Origin: Kutzneria sp. CA-103260
GTDB taxonomy: Bacteria; Actinomycetota; Actinomycetes; Mycobacteriales; Pseudonocardiaceae
Reading direction: 5' to 3'
Length of the DNA: 64,000 nucleotides
Assembly: GCF_018263855.1 (NCBI RefSeq)
Contig: NZ_CP073318.1
Coordinates: 4,588,001-4,652,000, forward strand
The translations under genes were made by a program, and so were the position numbers. Positions 23,738 through 32,602 of the stretch are shown here, one piece after another (within the stretch, counting starts at the first letter, position 1; each line of letters opens with the position of its first letter). Below the pieces are notes generated by a model. That model had not been told where the DNA came from and did not search any database. It was given only the letters and a program-made list of their open reading frames with translations.

Positions 23738-25405
23738 GTGTTGGCCGCCAAACTTCGAGAGCTGGTGACCGGGTCGGTCGGTGAGACCGGTCCGCCCGGG
23801 CTGGTTCCGGTGCCGGACGCGCCGCTGCGGCTGGACCGGACCGAGCGCCGGCAGCTCCAGGTGATCCGGCGGTTCGGCACGATCGGCTCGCTGCTGCTGG
23901 CCTGCGGCGGCCTGGGCGCGGGGGCGTCGCCGACGATCAACCCGCTGCTGGACACCCCCATTCTCGGCGTCTTCGCCCGCATCCCCACGGTGGCCATCGC
24001 CAGCGCGTTCTCCGGGATGCTGATGATGGTGCTGGCCTGGCTGTGGCTGGGCCGGCTGGTGTGGCCGGGCCGGCCGCGGATGCTGTCCCGCGCGCAGATG
24101 GACCGCACGCTGGTGATGTGGACGATCCCGCTGATCCTGGTGCCACCCATGTTCAGCCAGGACGTCTACAGCTACCTGGCCCAGAGCGCCGTGGTGCAGC
24201 ACGGCATGGACCCGTACACGGTGGGCGCGGCGCAGGCCCTGGGCCCGGACAACATCCTGGCCCGCAACGTGCCGACGCTGTGGCGGGAGACGCCCTCCCC
24301 CTACGGCCCGCTGTTCCTCACCATCGGCCGGGCCATCACCGGCATCGCCGGCGACAACATCGTGGTGGGCATCCTGCTGGAGCGGGTGCTGGCGCTGGTC
24401 GGCCTGGGCCTGATCGTGTGGGCCCTGCCCCGGCTGGCCCGCCGGTTCCGGGTGCCGCCCGTGGCGGCCATCTGGCTGGGCGCGGCCAACCCGCTGGTGG
24501 TGTTCCACCTGGTCATCGGCGTGCACAACGAGGCGCTGGCGATCGGCCTGATGCTGGCCGGCTTCCACGTCGCGATCCGGCGGCTGCCCAAGGTCAATCC
24601 CGGCGACCCGATACCCCCGTGGTCACGCGAGGAGCTGATCGGCATCCTGGCCGGCTCGACGCTGATCACCATGGGCGCCGGCGTCAAGGCCCCGGCCCTG
24701 GTGGCGCTGGGATTCGTCGGCGTGATGATCGCCCGGCGCTGGGGCGGCGGGCTGTCGCACCTGCTCAAGGCGGGTGTGGTGATGCTGGTGGTCGGCGTGG
24801 GCGTGATGACGTTGATCACGGTGGCCAGCGGCCTGGGCTGGGGCTGGCTGAACACGCTGACCGGCGGCACCAAGATCTACACTTGGCTGTCCCCGGTGAC
24901 CCTGGTCGCACTCGGCGGCGTAGGCCTGGGTGTGCTGTTCCAGGTGGGCAACCACGTCGACAACACCATCGCGGTGGCCCGGGCGATCGGCTGGGTCGGC
25001 TTCGCCGCCGCCGGCGTGGCCCTGCTGTGGCAGGCCTACCGCGGCCGGCTGAGCGCCATGGCCGGGCTGGGCCTGTTCCTGTTCTGGTTCGTGGTGCTCG
25101 GCCCGGTGGTGCAGCCCTGGTACCCGCTGTGGGCGATCATCCCGCTGGCCACCTGCAAGGCCAGCAAACGCTTCCGGCTCGTGGTGACGGTGTTCAGCGC
25201 CCTGATCGCGCTGGTCACGCCGCCCACCGGGTCCACTTTCGACGGCCGGGCGTTCCTGATCCCGACCGCCGCCGCGGCCGCGCTCATCACGGTCGGCCTG
25301 CTGTTGTTGCTGGTGCGCGGCAAACTCCCCGAACGCGAACCCCGAGGTGAACTGACCGTGACCCCCGACACGTCCGAACCGCTCAGTTCCGGGCAGCTCG
25401 GATGA
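23738..25405 (+). CDS. mptB: MptB-like polyprenol-phosphomannose-dependent alpha-1,6-mannosyltransferase
   Basis: The 555-residue GT-C protein has 12-13 predicted membrane helices. An extracytoplasmic loop carries 'FSQDVYSYLAQSAVVQHGMDPY' and 'SPYGPLFL', the catalytic-loop pattern of MptA/MptB. It would extend the mannan core of lipomannan at the outer face of the membrane using polyprenyl-phosphate mannose. The position next to sufR matches Rv1459c beside Rv1460 in M. tuberculosis. The GTG is probably leaderless. The stop overlaps the next ATG (ATGA). Confidence 0.87.
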   Translation: MLAAKLRELVTGSVGETGPPGLVPVPDAPLRLDRTERRQLQVIRRFGTIGSLLLACGGLGAGASPTINPLLDTPILGVFARIPTVAIASAFSGMLMMVLAWLWLGRLVWPGRPRMLSRAQMDRTLVMWTIPLILVPPMFSQDVYSYLAQSAVVQHGMDPYTVGAAQALGPDNILARNVPTLWRETPSPYGPLFLTIGRAITGIAGDNIVVGILLERVLALVGLGLIVWALPRLARRFRVPPVAAIWLGAANPLVVFHLVIGVHNEALAIGLMLAGFHVAIRRLPKVNPGDPIPPWSREELIGILAGSTLITMGAGVKAPALVALGFVGVMIARRWGGGLSHLLKAGVVMLVVGVGVMTLITVASGLGWGWLNTLTGGTKIYTWLSPVTLVALGGVGLGVLFQVGNHVDNTIAVARAIGWVGFAAAGVALLWQAYRGRLSAMAGLGLFLFWFVVLGPVVQPWYPLWAIIPLATCKASKRFRLVVTVFSALIALVTPPTGSTFDGRAFLIPTAAAAALITVGLLLLLVRGKLPEREPRGELTVTPDTSEPLSSGQLG

Positions 25406-26388
25406 GCCCCACGAGCCTGCGTCCGAGTCACCCCCTAGGCTCGGCGGACGTGACCCCATCCCCGACCGCCCCGGCAGTCGAGGTGTCGGGCCTGGTGAAG
25501 CGCTACGGGTCGGCCGTCGCGGTGAACGGCCTGGACCTGACCATGGACCGGGGCAGCGTGCTGGCCCTGCTCGGCCCGAACGGCGCCGGCAAGACGACCA
25601 CCGTCGAGCTCTGCGAGGGTTTCCTGCGTCCTGACGGCGGCACGATCCGCGTGCTGGGCCTGGACCCGGTGCGGGAGGGCGCGCAGCTGCGGGCCCGGAT
25701 CGGCGTGATGCCACAGGGCGGCGGCGCGTACCCGGGCGTGCGCACCGAGGAGATGCTGCGACTCGTGGCGGCCTGCGCGGCCAATCCGCTGGATCCCGCG
25801 TGGCTGCTGGACGTGCTGGGTCTGTCCGGGGCGCGCCGCACGCCGTACAAGCGGCTGTCGGGCGGGCAGCAGCAGCGGCTGTCGCTGGCCTGCGCCCTGG
25901 TCGGACGGCCGGAGCTGGTGTTCCTGGACGAGCCGACCGCCGGCCTGGACCCGCAGGCCCGCCGCCTGGTCTGGGACCTGGTGCAGGCGCTCCGGACCGA
26001 CGGCGTCGGCGTGCTGCTGACCACGCACCTGATGGACGAGGCGGAGACGCTGGCCGACCAGGTCGTGATCATCGACCACGGGCGGGTGGTGGCCAGCGGC
26101 ACCCCGCGCGAGCTGACCAGCGGCGGCACGGCCGAGCAGCAGCTGCGCTTCCGGGCCCGCCCCGGCCTGGACACCCGGCTGCTGGTGGACGCCCTGCCGG
26201 AGAACCTCAAGGTGGACGAGATCGGCCCCGGCTCCTACGTGGTGATGGGCTGCATCGACCCCCAGGTCGTCTCCACCGTCACGTCCTGGTGCGCCCAGCA
26301 GGGCGTGCTGGCCGAAGAGCTGCGGGTGGCCCGCCGCAGCCTCGAGGACGTGTTCCTGGAGCTGACCGGACGGGAGCTCCGCTCATGA
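25402..26388 (+). CDS. ABC transporter ATP-binding protein
   Basis: The 328-residue ATPase has Walker A 'GPNGAGKTT' (about 65-73), the signature 'LSGGQQQRLSLA', Walker B 'LVFLDEPTAGLDP' and the switch His in 'TTHLMDEAE'. A C-terminal extension of about 90 residues follows, as in DrrA-type exporters. It pairs with the permease at 26385. It corresponds by order to Rv1458c. An internal GTG at 25450 is a possible shorter start. The substrate is unknown. Confidence 0.92.
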   Translation: MSPTSLRPSHPLGSADVTPSPTAPAVEVSGLVKRYGSAVAVNGLDLTMDRGSVLALLGPNGAGKTTTVELCEGFLRPDGGTIRVLGLDPVREGAQLRARIGVMPQGGGAYPGVRTEEMLRLVAACAANPLDPAWLLDVLGLSGARRTPYKRLSGGQQQRLSLACALVGRPELVFLDEPTAGLDPQARRLVWDLVQALRTDGVGVLLTTHLMDEAETLADQVVIIDHGRVVASGTPRELTSGGTAEQQLRFRARPGLDTRLLVDALPENLKVDEIGPGSYVVMGCIDPQVVSTVTSWCAQQGVLAEELRVARRSLEDVFLELTGRELRS

Positions 26389-27161
26389 GCACGTTCTCCC
26401 CCGGCGCGTTCACTCCCGCGCCCGGCCGAGGAAGACTCGGCCGGATGCTGGTCGCCCAGGCCCGCACCGAGACGGCGCTGGCCCTGCGCAACGGCGAGCA
26501 GGTGCTGCTGACCCTGCTGATCCCGCTGGCACTGCTGGTCGGCCTGACCCTGCTGAAGATCGTGCCGCTGCCCGAGCCGCGCGTGAACGAGGTGACGCCG
26601 CGGATCTTCGCGCTGGCGGTGATGTCCTCGGCGTTCACCGGGCAGGCCATCGCCTTGGGCTTCGACCGCCGCTACGGCGTGCTCAAGCGCCTTGCCGCGA
26701 CGGCGATCCCGCGCTGGCTGCTGGGTGCGGGCCGGGTGCTGGCGGCCGTCACCATCGTCGCCGTCCAGATCGTGGCGCTGGGTGTCGTGGCGGCGCTGCT
26801 GGGCTGGTCGCCGGCGGCGAGCGGCATCGTGTGGGCGATCGTGCTGGTGCTGCTGGGCACGCTCGCCTTCGGCGCCCTGGGCGTGCTGCTGGGCGGCGCG
26901 CTGCGGGCCGAGATCGTGTTGGCGGTGGCCAACATCGTGTGGTTCGTGCTGTTGTTGGCCGGTGGCATCGCGCTGCCGGCGAGCTCGCTGCCCGGTGGGC
27001 TCGGCGTCATCGTGCAGCTGCTGCCGTCCGGCGCGCTGGCCGAGGCGTTGCACACCGTGCTGACCCAGGGTGGCGCACCGGGCTGGCAGCCGGTGCTGGT
27101 ATTGATCATCTGGGCGGCCGCCGCGGGCGGCGTCGCCACCAAGACCACCCGGCTGACCTGA
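26385..27161 (+). CDS. ABC-2 type transporter permease
   Basis: The 258-residue protein has six predicted membrane helices in the ABC-2 layout, with the short motif 'LPSGALAEALHTVL' near the last helices as in DrrB-type permeases. Its ATG overlaps the stop of the ATPase gene (ATGA), which shows coupling. By position it matches Rv1457c. The exported substrate is not known; proximity to ctaA makes a haem-related or envelope role possible, but that is only inference. Confidence 0.88.
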   Translation: MSTFSPGAFTPAPGRGRLGRMLVAQARTETALALRNGEQVLLTLLIPLALLVGLTLLKIVPLPEPRVNEVTPRIFALAVMSSAFTGQAIALGFDRRYGVLKRLAATAIPRWLLGAGRVLAAVTIVAVQIVALGVVAALLGWSPAASGIVWAIVLVLLGTLAFGALGVLLGGALRAEIVLAVANIVWFVLLLAGGIALPASSLPGGLGVIVQLLPSGALAEALHTVLTQGGAPGWQPVLVLIIWAAAAGGVATKTTRLT

Positions 27162-27183
27162 CCGAGAAGGCGTTCCCCCTACT

Positions 27184-28824
27184 TTGAGCACGACTACCGT
27201 GGACCAACAACGCGACGAAGAACCGTCGCTCGCGCGCGCCAGCGGCTCGATGGCCGTGGCCACCCTGGTCAGCCGCATCACCGGCTTCCTGTCGAAACTC
27301 CTGCTGGCCGCGGTCATCGGCCTGAGCGCCGGCGCGATCAACGACTCCTACACGGTGGCCAACACCGTGCCCAACATCATCTACGAGCTGCTGCTGGGCG
27401 GCGTGCTGACCAGCGTGGTGGTGCCGCTGCTGGTGCGGGCCCGCAAAGAGGACGCCGACGGCGGCGACGAGTACACGCACCGGCTGCTCACCGTCAGCTT
27501 CACGATGCTGTTCGGCATGACCGTGCTGGCGGTCGCGGCCGCGCCGCTGCTGACCAAGCTGTTCGTGGACAGCAGCAGCGGCCACGCCAACCCGGAGCTG
27601 GTGACCGCGTTCGCCTACCTGCTGCTGCCGGAGATCCTCTTCTACGGCCTGTTCGCGATGGTCGGCGCGATCCTCAACACCCGCAACGTGTTCGCGCCGC
27701 CGGCCTGGGCGCCGGTGCTGAACAACCTGACGCTGCTGGCCACCATCGCGGTGTACTTCGTGCTGCCGGGCGACATCTCCACCAACCCGGTGCACATCAC
27801 CGACTTCAAGCTGCTGCTGCTCGGCGCCGGCACCACCCTCGGCATCGTGATCCAGGCCGTGGCGCTGATCCCGCCGCTGCTGCGCAGCGGCTACCGGCCG
27901 CGCTGGCGCTGGGGCTGGGACCGGCGGCTGGGCGAGTTCGGCAGCCTGGCCCTGTGGGTCGTCGGCTACGTGGTGGTCAGCCAGATCGGCTACATCACCA
28001 TCACCCGCGTCGGCACCAACGCCGATCCCGGCAGCATCACCATCTACACGTACTCGTGGCTGCTGGTGCAGATGCCCTACGGCGTGCTCGGCGTGTCGCT
28101 GCTGACCGCGATCATGCCGCGGATGAGCAAGGCCGCCGCTGACCGGAACATCCCAGCGCTGCTGGACGACCTGTCGCTGGGCAGCCGGATGTCGGCGGTG
28201 ATGCTGGCCCCGATCAGCGCACTGATGACCGTGCTGGGGCCGGCCCTGGCCGTGGCCATCACCGTGTTCGGCAAGGGCGGCTCGGACGCCACCCGGCTCG
28301 GGCTGGCCATCACCACGTCCTCGTTCGGACTGCTGCCGTACGCGCTGATCATGTTGCAGATGCGCGTGTTCTACGCGATGAAGGACTCGCGAACACCGAC
28401 CCTGATCAACGCGGCGATGATCGCGCTGAAGGTGCCGGTGGTGCTGCTGGCCGCGCAGCTGCTGCCGCCCAACCAGGTCGTGTTCGGGCTGACCTTCTCC
28501 GACGCGATCAGCTTCACCCTGGGCACCCTGGTCGGGGAACTGTTGCTGCGCAGGCGGTTCGGGCGGCTGGGCAGCCGGCGCGTGGTGAAGACGTACATCA
28601 AGGTCGCGGTGGCCGCGGTGTGGGGCGCGGCGGTGGCGCTGCTGGTCGAACTCGGCGTCCGCAGCTACCTCCCGGGCGGCCTGCACGGGGCGCTCGGCGC
28701 GTTCACTTCCCTGCTGGTGGGCGGGATTCTCGGCCTGCTCGCGGCGTTCGGCGTGATGGCCCTGCTGCGGGTGCACGAGCTGCGCCCGGCCCTGGACAAG
28801 ATCGGCTCCCTGGTCCGCCGTTGA
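27184..28824 (+). CDS. murJ: MurJ/MviN-type lipid II flippase
   Basis: The 546-residue protein has 14 predicted membrane helices and the MurJ opening 'SMAVATLVSRITGFLSKLLLAAVIG' with the conserved Arg, followed by 'NDSYTVANTVPNIIYELLLGGVLTSVVVPLLVRA', the signature region of MviN. It would flip lipid II to the outer face for peptidoglycan synthesis. There is no C-terminal pseudokinase domain like that of M. tuberculosis MviN (Rv3910), so it may be a second MurJ. The TTG start has only a weak upstream GAGAAGG. It ends 1 base before a long hairpin. Confidence 0.9.
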   Translation: MSTTTVDQQRDEEPSLARASGSMAVATLVSRITGFLSKLLLAAVIGLSAGAINDSYTVANTVPNIIYELLLGGVLTSVVVPLLVRARKEDADGGDEYTHRLLTVSFTMLFGMTVLAVAAAPLLTKLFVDSSSGHANPELVTAFAYLLLPEILFYGLFAMVGAILNTRNVFAPPAWAPVLNNLTLLATIAVYFVLPGDISTNPVHITDFKLLLLGAGTTLGIVIQAVALIPPLLRSGYRPRWRWGWDRRLGEFGSLALWVVGYVVVSQIGYITITRVGTNADPGSITIYTYSWLLVQMPYGVLGVSLLTAIMPRMSKAAADRNIPALLDDLSLGSRMSAVMLAPISALMTVLGPALAVAITVFGKGGSDATRLGLAITTSSFGLLPYALIMLQMRVFYAMKDSRTPTLINAAMIALKVPVVLLAAQLLPPNQVVFGLTFSDAISFTLGTLVGELLLRRRFGRLGSRRVVKTYIKVAVAAVWGAAVALLVELGVRSYLPGGLHGALGAFTSLLVGGILGLLAAFGVMALLRVHELRPALDKIGSLVRR

Positions 28825-28825
28825 C

Positions 28826-28878
28826 GCTGGGAAGGGGGCTTTCCTGGCGTTGAACGCCAGGAAAGCCCCCTTCCCAGC
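28826..28878. repeat. Dispersed hairpin family, copy 1 (convergent junction)
   Basis: A perfect 26-bp stem with a one-base centre (the tip reads GTTGAAC): arms 28826-28851 and 28853-28878. The arm begins GCTGGGAAGGGGGC. It starts 1 base after the murJ stop and lies 13 bases from the stop of the sedolisin gene. The same hairpin occurs at 53366 and 56374. There is no T tract. It is probably a bidirectional terminator or messenger end-protector. Confidence 0.9.
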
Positions 28879-28890
28879 ATTGGTGGGGCA

Positions 28891-30069
28891 TCAGAAGGCG
28901 CCGACGCCGTTCGGGGTGCCCAGCCCGGTCGGGCCGTCGTAGCCGGCCTTGGCGGTGCACAGGTAGCTGCCGCCACAGCTGCCGTTGGAGCCGCTGGTCA
29001 CGTCGAACAGCGACGAGGTGTGCGAGTACGCCAGCGAGGCCGGGATGCTGCCCGCCGCCGGGCGGCCGGCCAGGGCGTACACGGAGGCGACGATCGGTGA
29101 GGAGACGCTGGTGCCGCCGAACACGAGCCAGCCGCCGACGCCGTAGGTGTCGTAGACGGCGACGCCGGTGGCCGGGTCGGCGACCGCGGACACGTCGGCG
29201 ACAGTGCGCCGGGTGCAGCCGGTGTCGTGCTGCCAGGTCGGCTTGGCCTCATACGCCGAGCAACCGGAACCCGCGCCGCTCCAAGCGGTTTCCGTCCAAC
29301 CGCGGGCGGTGGAGCTGGTCACCAGGTGGGTGCCGCCGACCGCCGTGACATAGCGCGACGCGGCCGGGTACTCCACGCCGTAGCCGGCGTCGCCGGAGCT
29401 GACCGTGATCGCCACACCGGGGTGGTTGTAGTACGTGTCGGAGGAGGTCTCACCGGAGAACTCGCCGGCGCCATAGCTGTTGGAGACGGCCACCGCGCCG
29501 AGGCGGACCGCGGTGTTGACCGAGGTGCCGAGGTTGGCGATGGACGCGGAACTGGCCTCCACCAACAGGATGTGGCACTTCGGGCAGATCGCCGACACCA
29601 TGTCGACGTCCAGCGAGATCTCCTCGGCCCAGCCGGTGTTGCCGGCCGGCAGCGGGCTCGCCGCGCCGTTCTGGTTCACCTTCTTGAAGCAGCCGTTGGC
29701 CGTCGTGCAGGCCGGTAAGCCGAACGTGGACCGGTAGGTGGCCAGGTCCTTCTCGGCGTTCGGGTCGTCATAGGCGTCCACGATGGCCACCGTCAGGCCG
29801 GCCCCGCCGGCGGTGGACAGCTTGTACGCGGACTGGAGATTCGCCGGGCTCAGGCCGGCCGGGGCCGCCGGGGCGAACGGCCGCGCGCCGGAATCGGTGC
29901 GCACCAAGGCAGTGCACGCGGCGTAGCCGGGAGCGGGGGCCGCGGCGCAGGACCGGGCCGTGGTGATCGTGGACTGGGTCTGGGCTTGTGCCGCCGTCAC
30001 GCCGCCGAGCGCCGTCACGCCGGCCCACAGCGCGACGACGGCAAGGATTCTCAGGGGTTTTCCGGTCAC
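28891..30069 (-). CDS. Secreted S53 sedolisin-like protease, paralogue 1
   Basis: The 392-residue protein has a signal peptide (to about residue 28), almost no propeptide and a sedolisin domain with Glu150 and Asp154 (E-x3-D in 'EEISLD'), Asp227 in 'VSSGDAGYG' (oxyanion Asp) and Ser321 in 'FGGTSVSSP'. Six or more Cys residues suggest disulfides. Sedolisins usually need a long propeptide of about 200 residues; here only about 60 residues precede the domain. The GTG at 30069 is set by GGAGGAAAC just upstream. It is a close paralogue of the next gene (30208) in the same orientation. Confidence 0.88.
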   Translation of the reverse strand: MTGKPLRILAVVALWAGVTALGGVTAAQAQTQSTITTARSCAAAPAPGYAACTALVRTDSGARPFAPAAPAGLSPANLQSAYKLSTAGGAGLTVAIVDAYDDPNAEKDLATYRSTFGLPACTTANGCFKKVNQNGAASPLPAGNTGWAEEISLDVDMVSAICPKCHILLVEASSASIANLGTSVNTAVRLGAVAVSNSYGAGEFSGETSSDTYYNHPGVAITVSSGDAGYGVEYPAASRYVTAVGGTHLVTSSTARGWTETAWSGAGSGCSAYEAKPTWQHDTGCTRRTVADVSAVADPATGVAVYDTYGVGGWLVFGGTSVSSPIVASVYALAGRPAAGSIPASLAYSHTSSLFDVTSGSNGSCGGSYLCTAKAGYDGPTGLGTPNGVGAF

Positions 30070-30172
30070 CGTTTCCTCCACGGGAAGTCGGGACGAAGCT
30101 CCCCGACGGTAAGGATCCGGTCACCCTGCGCCAATACGCGAAATGATGGAACCTGCCCTCGCAACGGACAAA

Positions 30173-30201
30173 ACGCCGGGCGGCTGGATGCCGCCCGGCG
30201 T
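30173..30201 (-). terminator. Terminator downstream of sedolisin paralogue 2
   Basis: A 12-bp stem (ACGCCGGGCGGC and its complement) with loop TGGAT, followed on the minus strand by TTT. It ends transcription from the gene stopping at 30208, so the two paralogues are separate units. Confidence 0.75.
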
Positions 30202-30207
30202 CGTCCG

Positions 30208-31356
30208 TCAGAAGGCCCCTGTGCCGTTCGGGGTACCCAGGCCCGTGGGGCCGTCGTAACCCGCCTTGGCGGTGCACAGGTAGCTGCTGCCGCAGCTGCC
30301 GTTGGAGCCGCTCGTCACGTCGAACAGCGACGAGGTGTGCGAGTACGCCAGCGAGGCCGGCACGCCGCTGACGTTGCCGGACAGGGCGTACACGGAGGCG
30401 ACGATCGGCGACGCGACGCTGGTGCCACCGAAGACCAGCCAGCCCGACTCGCCGTAGGTGTCGTAGACGGCGACACCGGTGGCCGGGTCGGCGACCGCGG
30501 ACACGTCCGCGACCGTGCGGCGCGAGCAGCCGGTGTCGGTCTGCCAGGTCGGCTTGGACTCGTAGGCCGAGCAGCCGGAACCCGCGCCGCTCCAGGCGGT
30601 CTCGGTCCAGCCGCGGCTGGTGGAGCTGGTCGTCAGGTGGGTGCCGCCGACCGCCGTGACGTAGCGGGAAGCCGCCGGGTACTCGACGCCGTAGCCGGAG
30701 TCGCCGGAGCTGACCGTGATCGCCACGCCCGGGTGGTTGTAGTACGAGTCATAGCTGGTCTCGGCCGAGGACTCGCCGCCGCCGTAGCTGTTGGAGACCG
30801 CGGTGGCGCCCAGCTTGACCGCCTCGTTCACGGCCGTGCCGAGGTTGGCGTACGAGGCGGAAGTGGCTTCCACCAACAGGATGTGACAGCTGGGGCAGAC
30901 CGCCGACACCATGTCGAGGTCCAGCGAGATCTCCTCGCTCCAGCCGGTGTCGCCGGTCGGGTAGCTGGTGCCGCCGGTCTGGTTGACCTTCTTGAAGCAG
31001 CCGTTGGCCGTGGTGCAGGCCGGCAGCCCGAAGTTCGACCGGTAGGTGGCCAGGTCGGACTCGGCGTTCGGGTCGTCCTGGGCGTCGACGATCGCGACCG
31101 TCTTGCCCGCGCCGCCGGCCGGCAGCTTGTAGGCCGAGGTGAGGTTGGCCGGGGTGAGGCCGGACACCAGGGGCCCGAACGACTTGGCGCCAGCGTCGGT
31201 GCGGCGCAGCGCCGTACAGGCCGCGTAGCCGGGGGCCGGGGTCGTGGCGCAGGAGTGCACCGTCGTGATGCCGGTGGGGGCGGCGTTCGCGGTGCCGGTC
31301 ATGGCCAGCGCCGTGGCCGCCATCGCGGCGACCGCGAGCAGGGACTTGAACTTCAC
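30208..31356 (-). CDS. Secreted S53 sedolisin-like protease, paralogue 2
   Basis: The 382-residue protein has a signal peptide ending about residue 25 (TANA-A), then the same domain as its neighbour: Glu142/Asp146 (E-x3-D), Asp219 in 'SSGDSGYG' and Ser313 in 'FGGTSVASP'. The two proteins match nearly residue for residue over the last 250 positions, so this is a tandem duplication. The GTG at 31356 is set by GGAGGTCCCT directly upstream. Its own terminator lies at 30173. Confidence 0.88.
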   Translation of the reverse strand: MKFKSLLAVAAMAATALAMTGTANAAPTGITTVHSCATTPAPGYAACTALRRTDAGAKSFGPLVSGLTPANLTSAYKLPAGGAGKTVAIVDAQDDPNAESDLATYRSNFGLPACTTANGCFKKVNQTGGTSYPTGDTGWSEEISLDLDMVSAVCPSCHILLVEATSASYANLGTAVNEAVKLGATAVSNSYGGGESSAETSYDSYYNHPGVAITVSSGDSGYGVEYPAASRYVTAVGGTHLTTSSTSRGWTETAWSGAGSGCSAYESKPTWQTDTGCSRRTVADVSAVADPATGVAVYDTYGESGWLVFGGTSVASPIVASVYALSGNVSGVPASLAYSHTSSLFDVTSGSNGSCGSSYLCTAKAGYDGPTGLGTPNGTGAF

Positions 31357-31529
31357 AGGGACCTCCACGCAGGGAGTGGGGGGTCGGGCACGCCCCGAGT
31401 GGGTTGGGAGCGCTTTCCCAACGTAAGCAGACGATTGCGGACAGCCAACGGGGGAAATCCCTCGGTCCGATGACCCCACCCCTGGATCCGGACAAACGGC
31501 CCGGTGCCGGGCGGCCCGGCGGCCGGTCC

Positions 31530-31535
31530 TACCAT
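31530..31535 (+). promoter_or_regulatory. -10 box of the leaderless ctaA gene
   Basis: TACCAT, 6 bases, then the GTG at 31542. Confidence 0.5.
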
Positions 31536-31541
31536 CGACTC

Positions 31542-32516
31542 GTGTCAACCCCCTCGCTGCTGTCCCGCGTCCCGTCCCCCAGTCGCGCCGTGCAGCGCGT
31601 CATCACCGGGGCCGCTGTCGTGACGCAGGCCGGCATCGCCGTCACCGGCGCGGTCGTCCGTGTCACCGGTTCGGGTCTGGGCTGCACCACGTGGCCGGAG
31701 TGCCAGCCGGGCAGCCTGGTGCCGGTCGCCGACCCGGTCGGCGGGCAGGCGCACCAGTGGATCGAGTTCGGCAACCGGCTGCTGGGCGGCGGGCTCGGCG
31801 TGGTGTCCGCGCTGTGCGTGCTGATGGCGATCTTCGCCCGGCCCCGCCGGCGGCGGGTGATCGTGCTGTCGCTGATGATGCCGCTGGGTGTGGTGGCGCA
31901 GGCGGTGATCGGCGGCATGACCGTCCTCACCGGACTCCAGTGGTGGGTGGTCGCCCTGCACTTCCTGGCCTCGATGCCGCTGATCTGGTTGGCGGTGCTG
32001 CTGTTCCGGGCCGTCGGCGAGGGCGATGAGAAGCCCCGGCCGCTGCTCCCCCGCCCGCTGCTGGGTCTTCAGCTGGCGCAGGCCGTGATGGTCGGAGTGA
32101 TCCTCATCGCCGGCACCCTCGTGACCTCCGCCGGCCCGCACTCCGGTGACATCCACACGCCGCGGCTGGAAGTCCCGATCGCCACCCTCGCCCAGATCCA
32201 CGCCGATCTGGTGTTCCTGCTCGTCGGCTCGCTGTTCGCGCTGGGCTTCGGCATGAAGATCAAGGACGCCATCCCGGTGCTGTGGCGGCGTTACTGGGTG
32301 CTGGTCGCTGTGACGCTGGCCCAGGGCGTGGTCGGTCTCGTGCAGTACTGGACCGGTGTGCCGGACATCCTGGTCCTGGTGCACGTCCTCGGCGCCACCC
32401 TGATCCTCATCGCCGGCGCCTCGCTGTGGACCGCCAGCCGCGACCGCGGCCCCGCCCCCGAGATCTCCCGCCCCGCTCCAACCGAGATCTCCGAGCCGGA
32501 GCTGGCCACCCGCTGA
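31542..32516 (+). CDS. ctaA: Haem A synthase (CtaA/COX15)
   Basis: The 324-residue membrane protein has eight predicted helices and the four haem-ligand His residues in 'QAHQWIEFGNR', 'VALHFLAS', 'AQIHADLVF' and 'LVHVLGATL'. The Cys pair in 'GLGCTTWPEC' is the redox pair of the type found in actinobacteria and Bacillus. It converts haem O to haem A for cytochrome aa3 oxidase. The GTG at 31542 appears leaderless. The stop codon is part of an inverted repeat shared with the convergent gene. Confidence 0.93.
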   Translation: MSTPSLLSRVPSPSRAVQRVITGAAVVTQAGIAVTGAVVRVTGSGLGCTTWPECQPGSLVPVADPVGGQAHQWIEFGNRLLGGGLGVVSALCVLMAIFARPRRRRVIVLSLMMPLGVVAQAVIGGMTVLTGLQWWVVALHFLASMPLIWLAVLLFRAVGEGDEKPRPLLPRPLLGLQLAQAVMVGVILIAGTLVTSAGPHSGDIHTPRLEVPIATLAQIHADLVFLLVGSLFALGFGMKIKDAIPVLWRRYWVLVAVTLAQGVVGLVQYWTGVPDILVLVHVLGATLILIAGASLWTASRDRGPAPEISRPAPTEISEPELATR

Positions 32517-32602
32517 CCCCCGCGAGTCCCGCTCTGGGGCAAGCGAATGTCGAGTTCCGAAACTCGCATCATGGCTGCCTGAGAGCGGGACTCGCGGGGT
32601 CA
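32514..32602. terminator. Long inverted repeat spanning two convergent stop codons
   Basis: The arm 32514-32535 (one extra C) pairs with 32582-32602, about 21 pairs. The left arm begins with the ctaA stop TGA and the right arm ends with the monooxygenase stop (TCA on the plus strand). The 46-base interior folds again as CGAGTT-CCGA-AACTCG. It is probably a bidirectional terminator. Confidence 0.75.

Noticed and set aside
28826..28878. Hairpin as the end of an insertion sequence
   Set aside because: No transposase or target-site duplication is present, and all three copies are single hairpins directly after stop codons.
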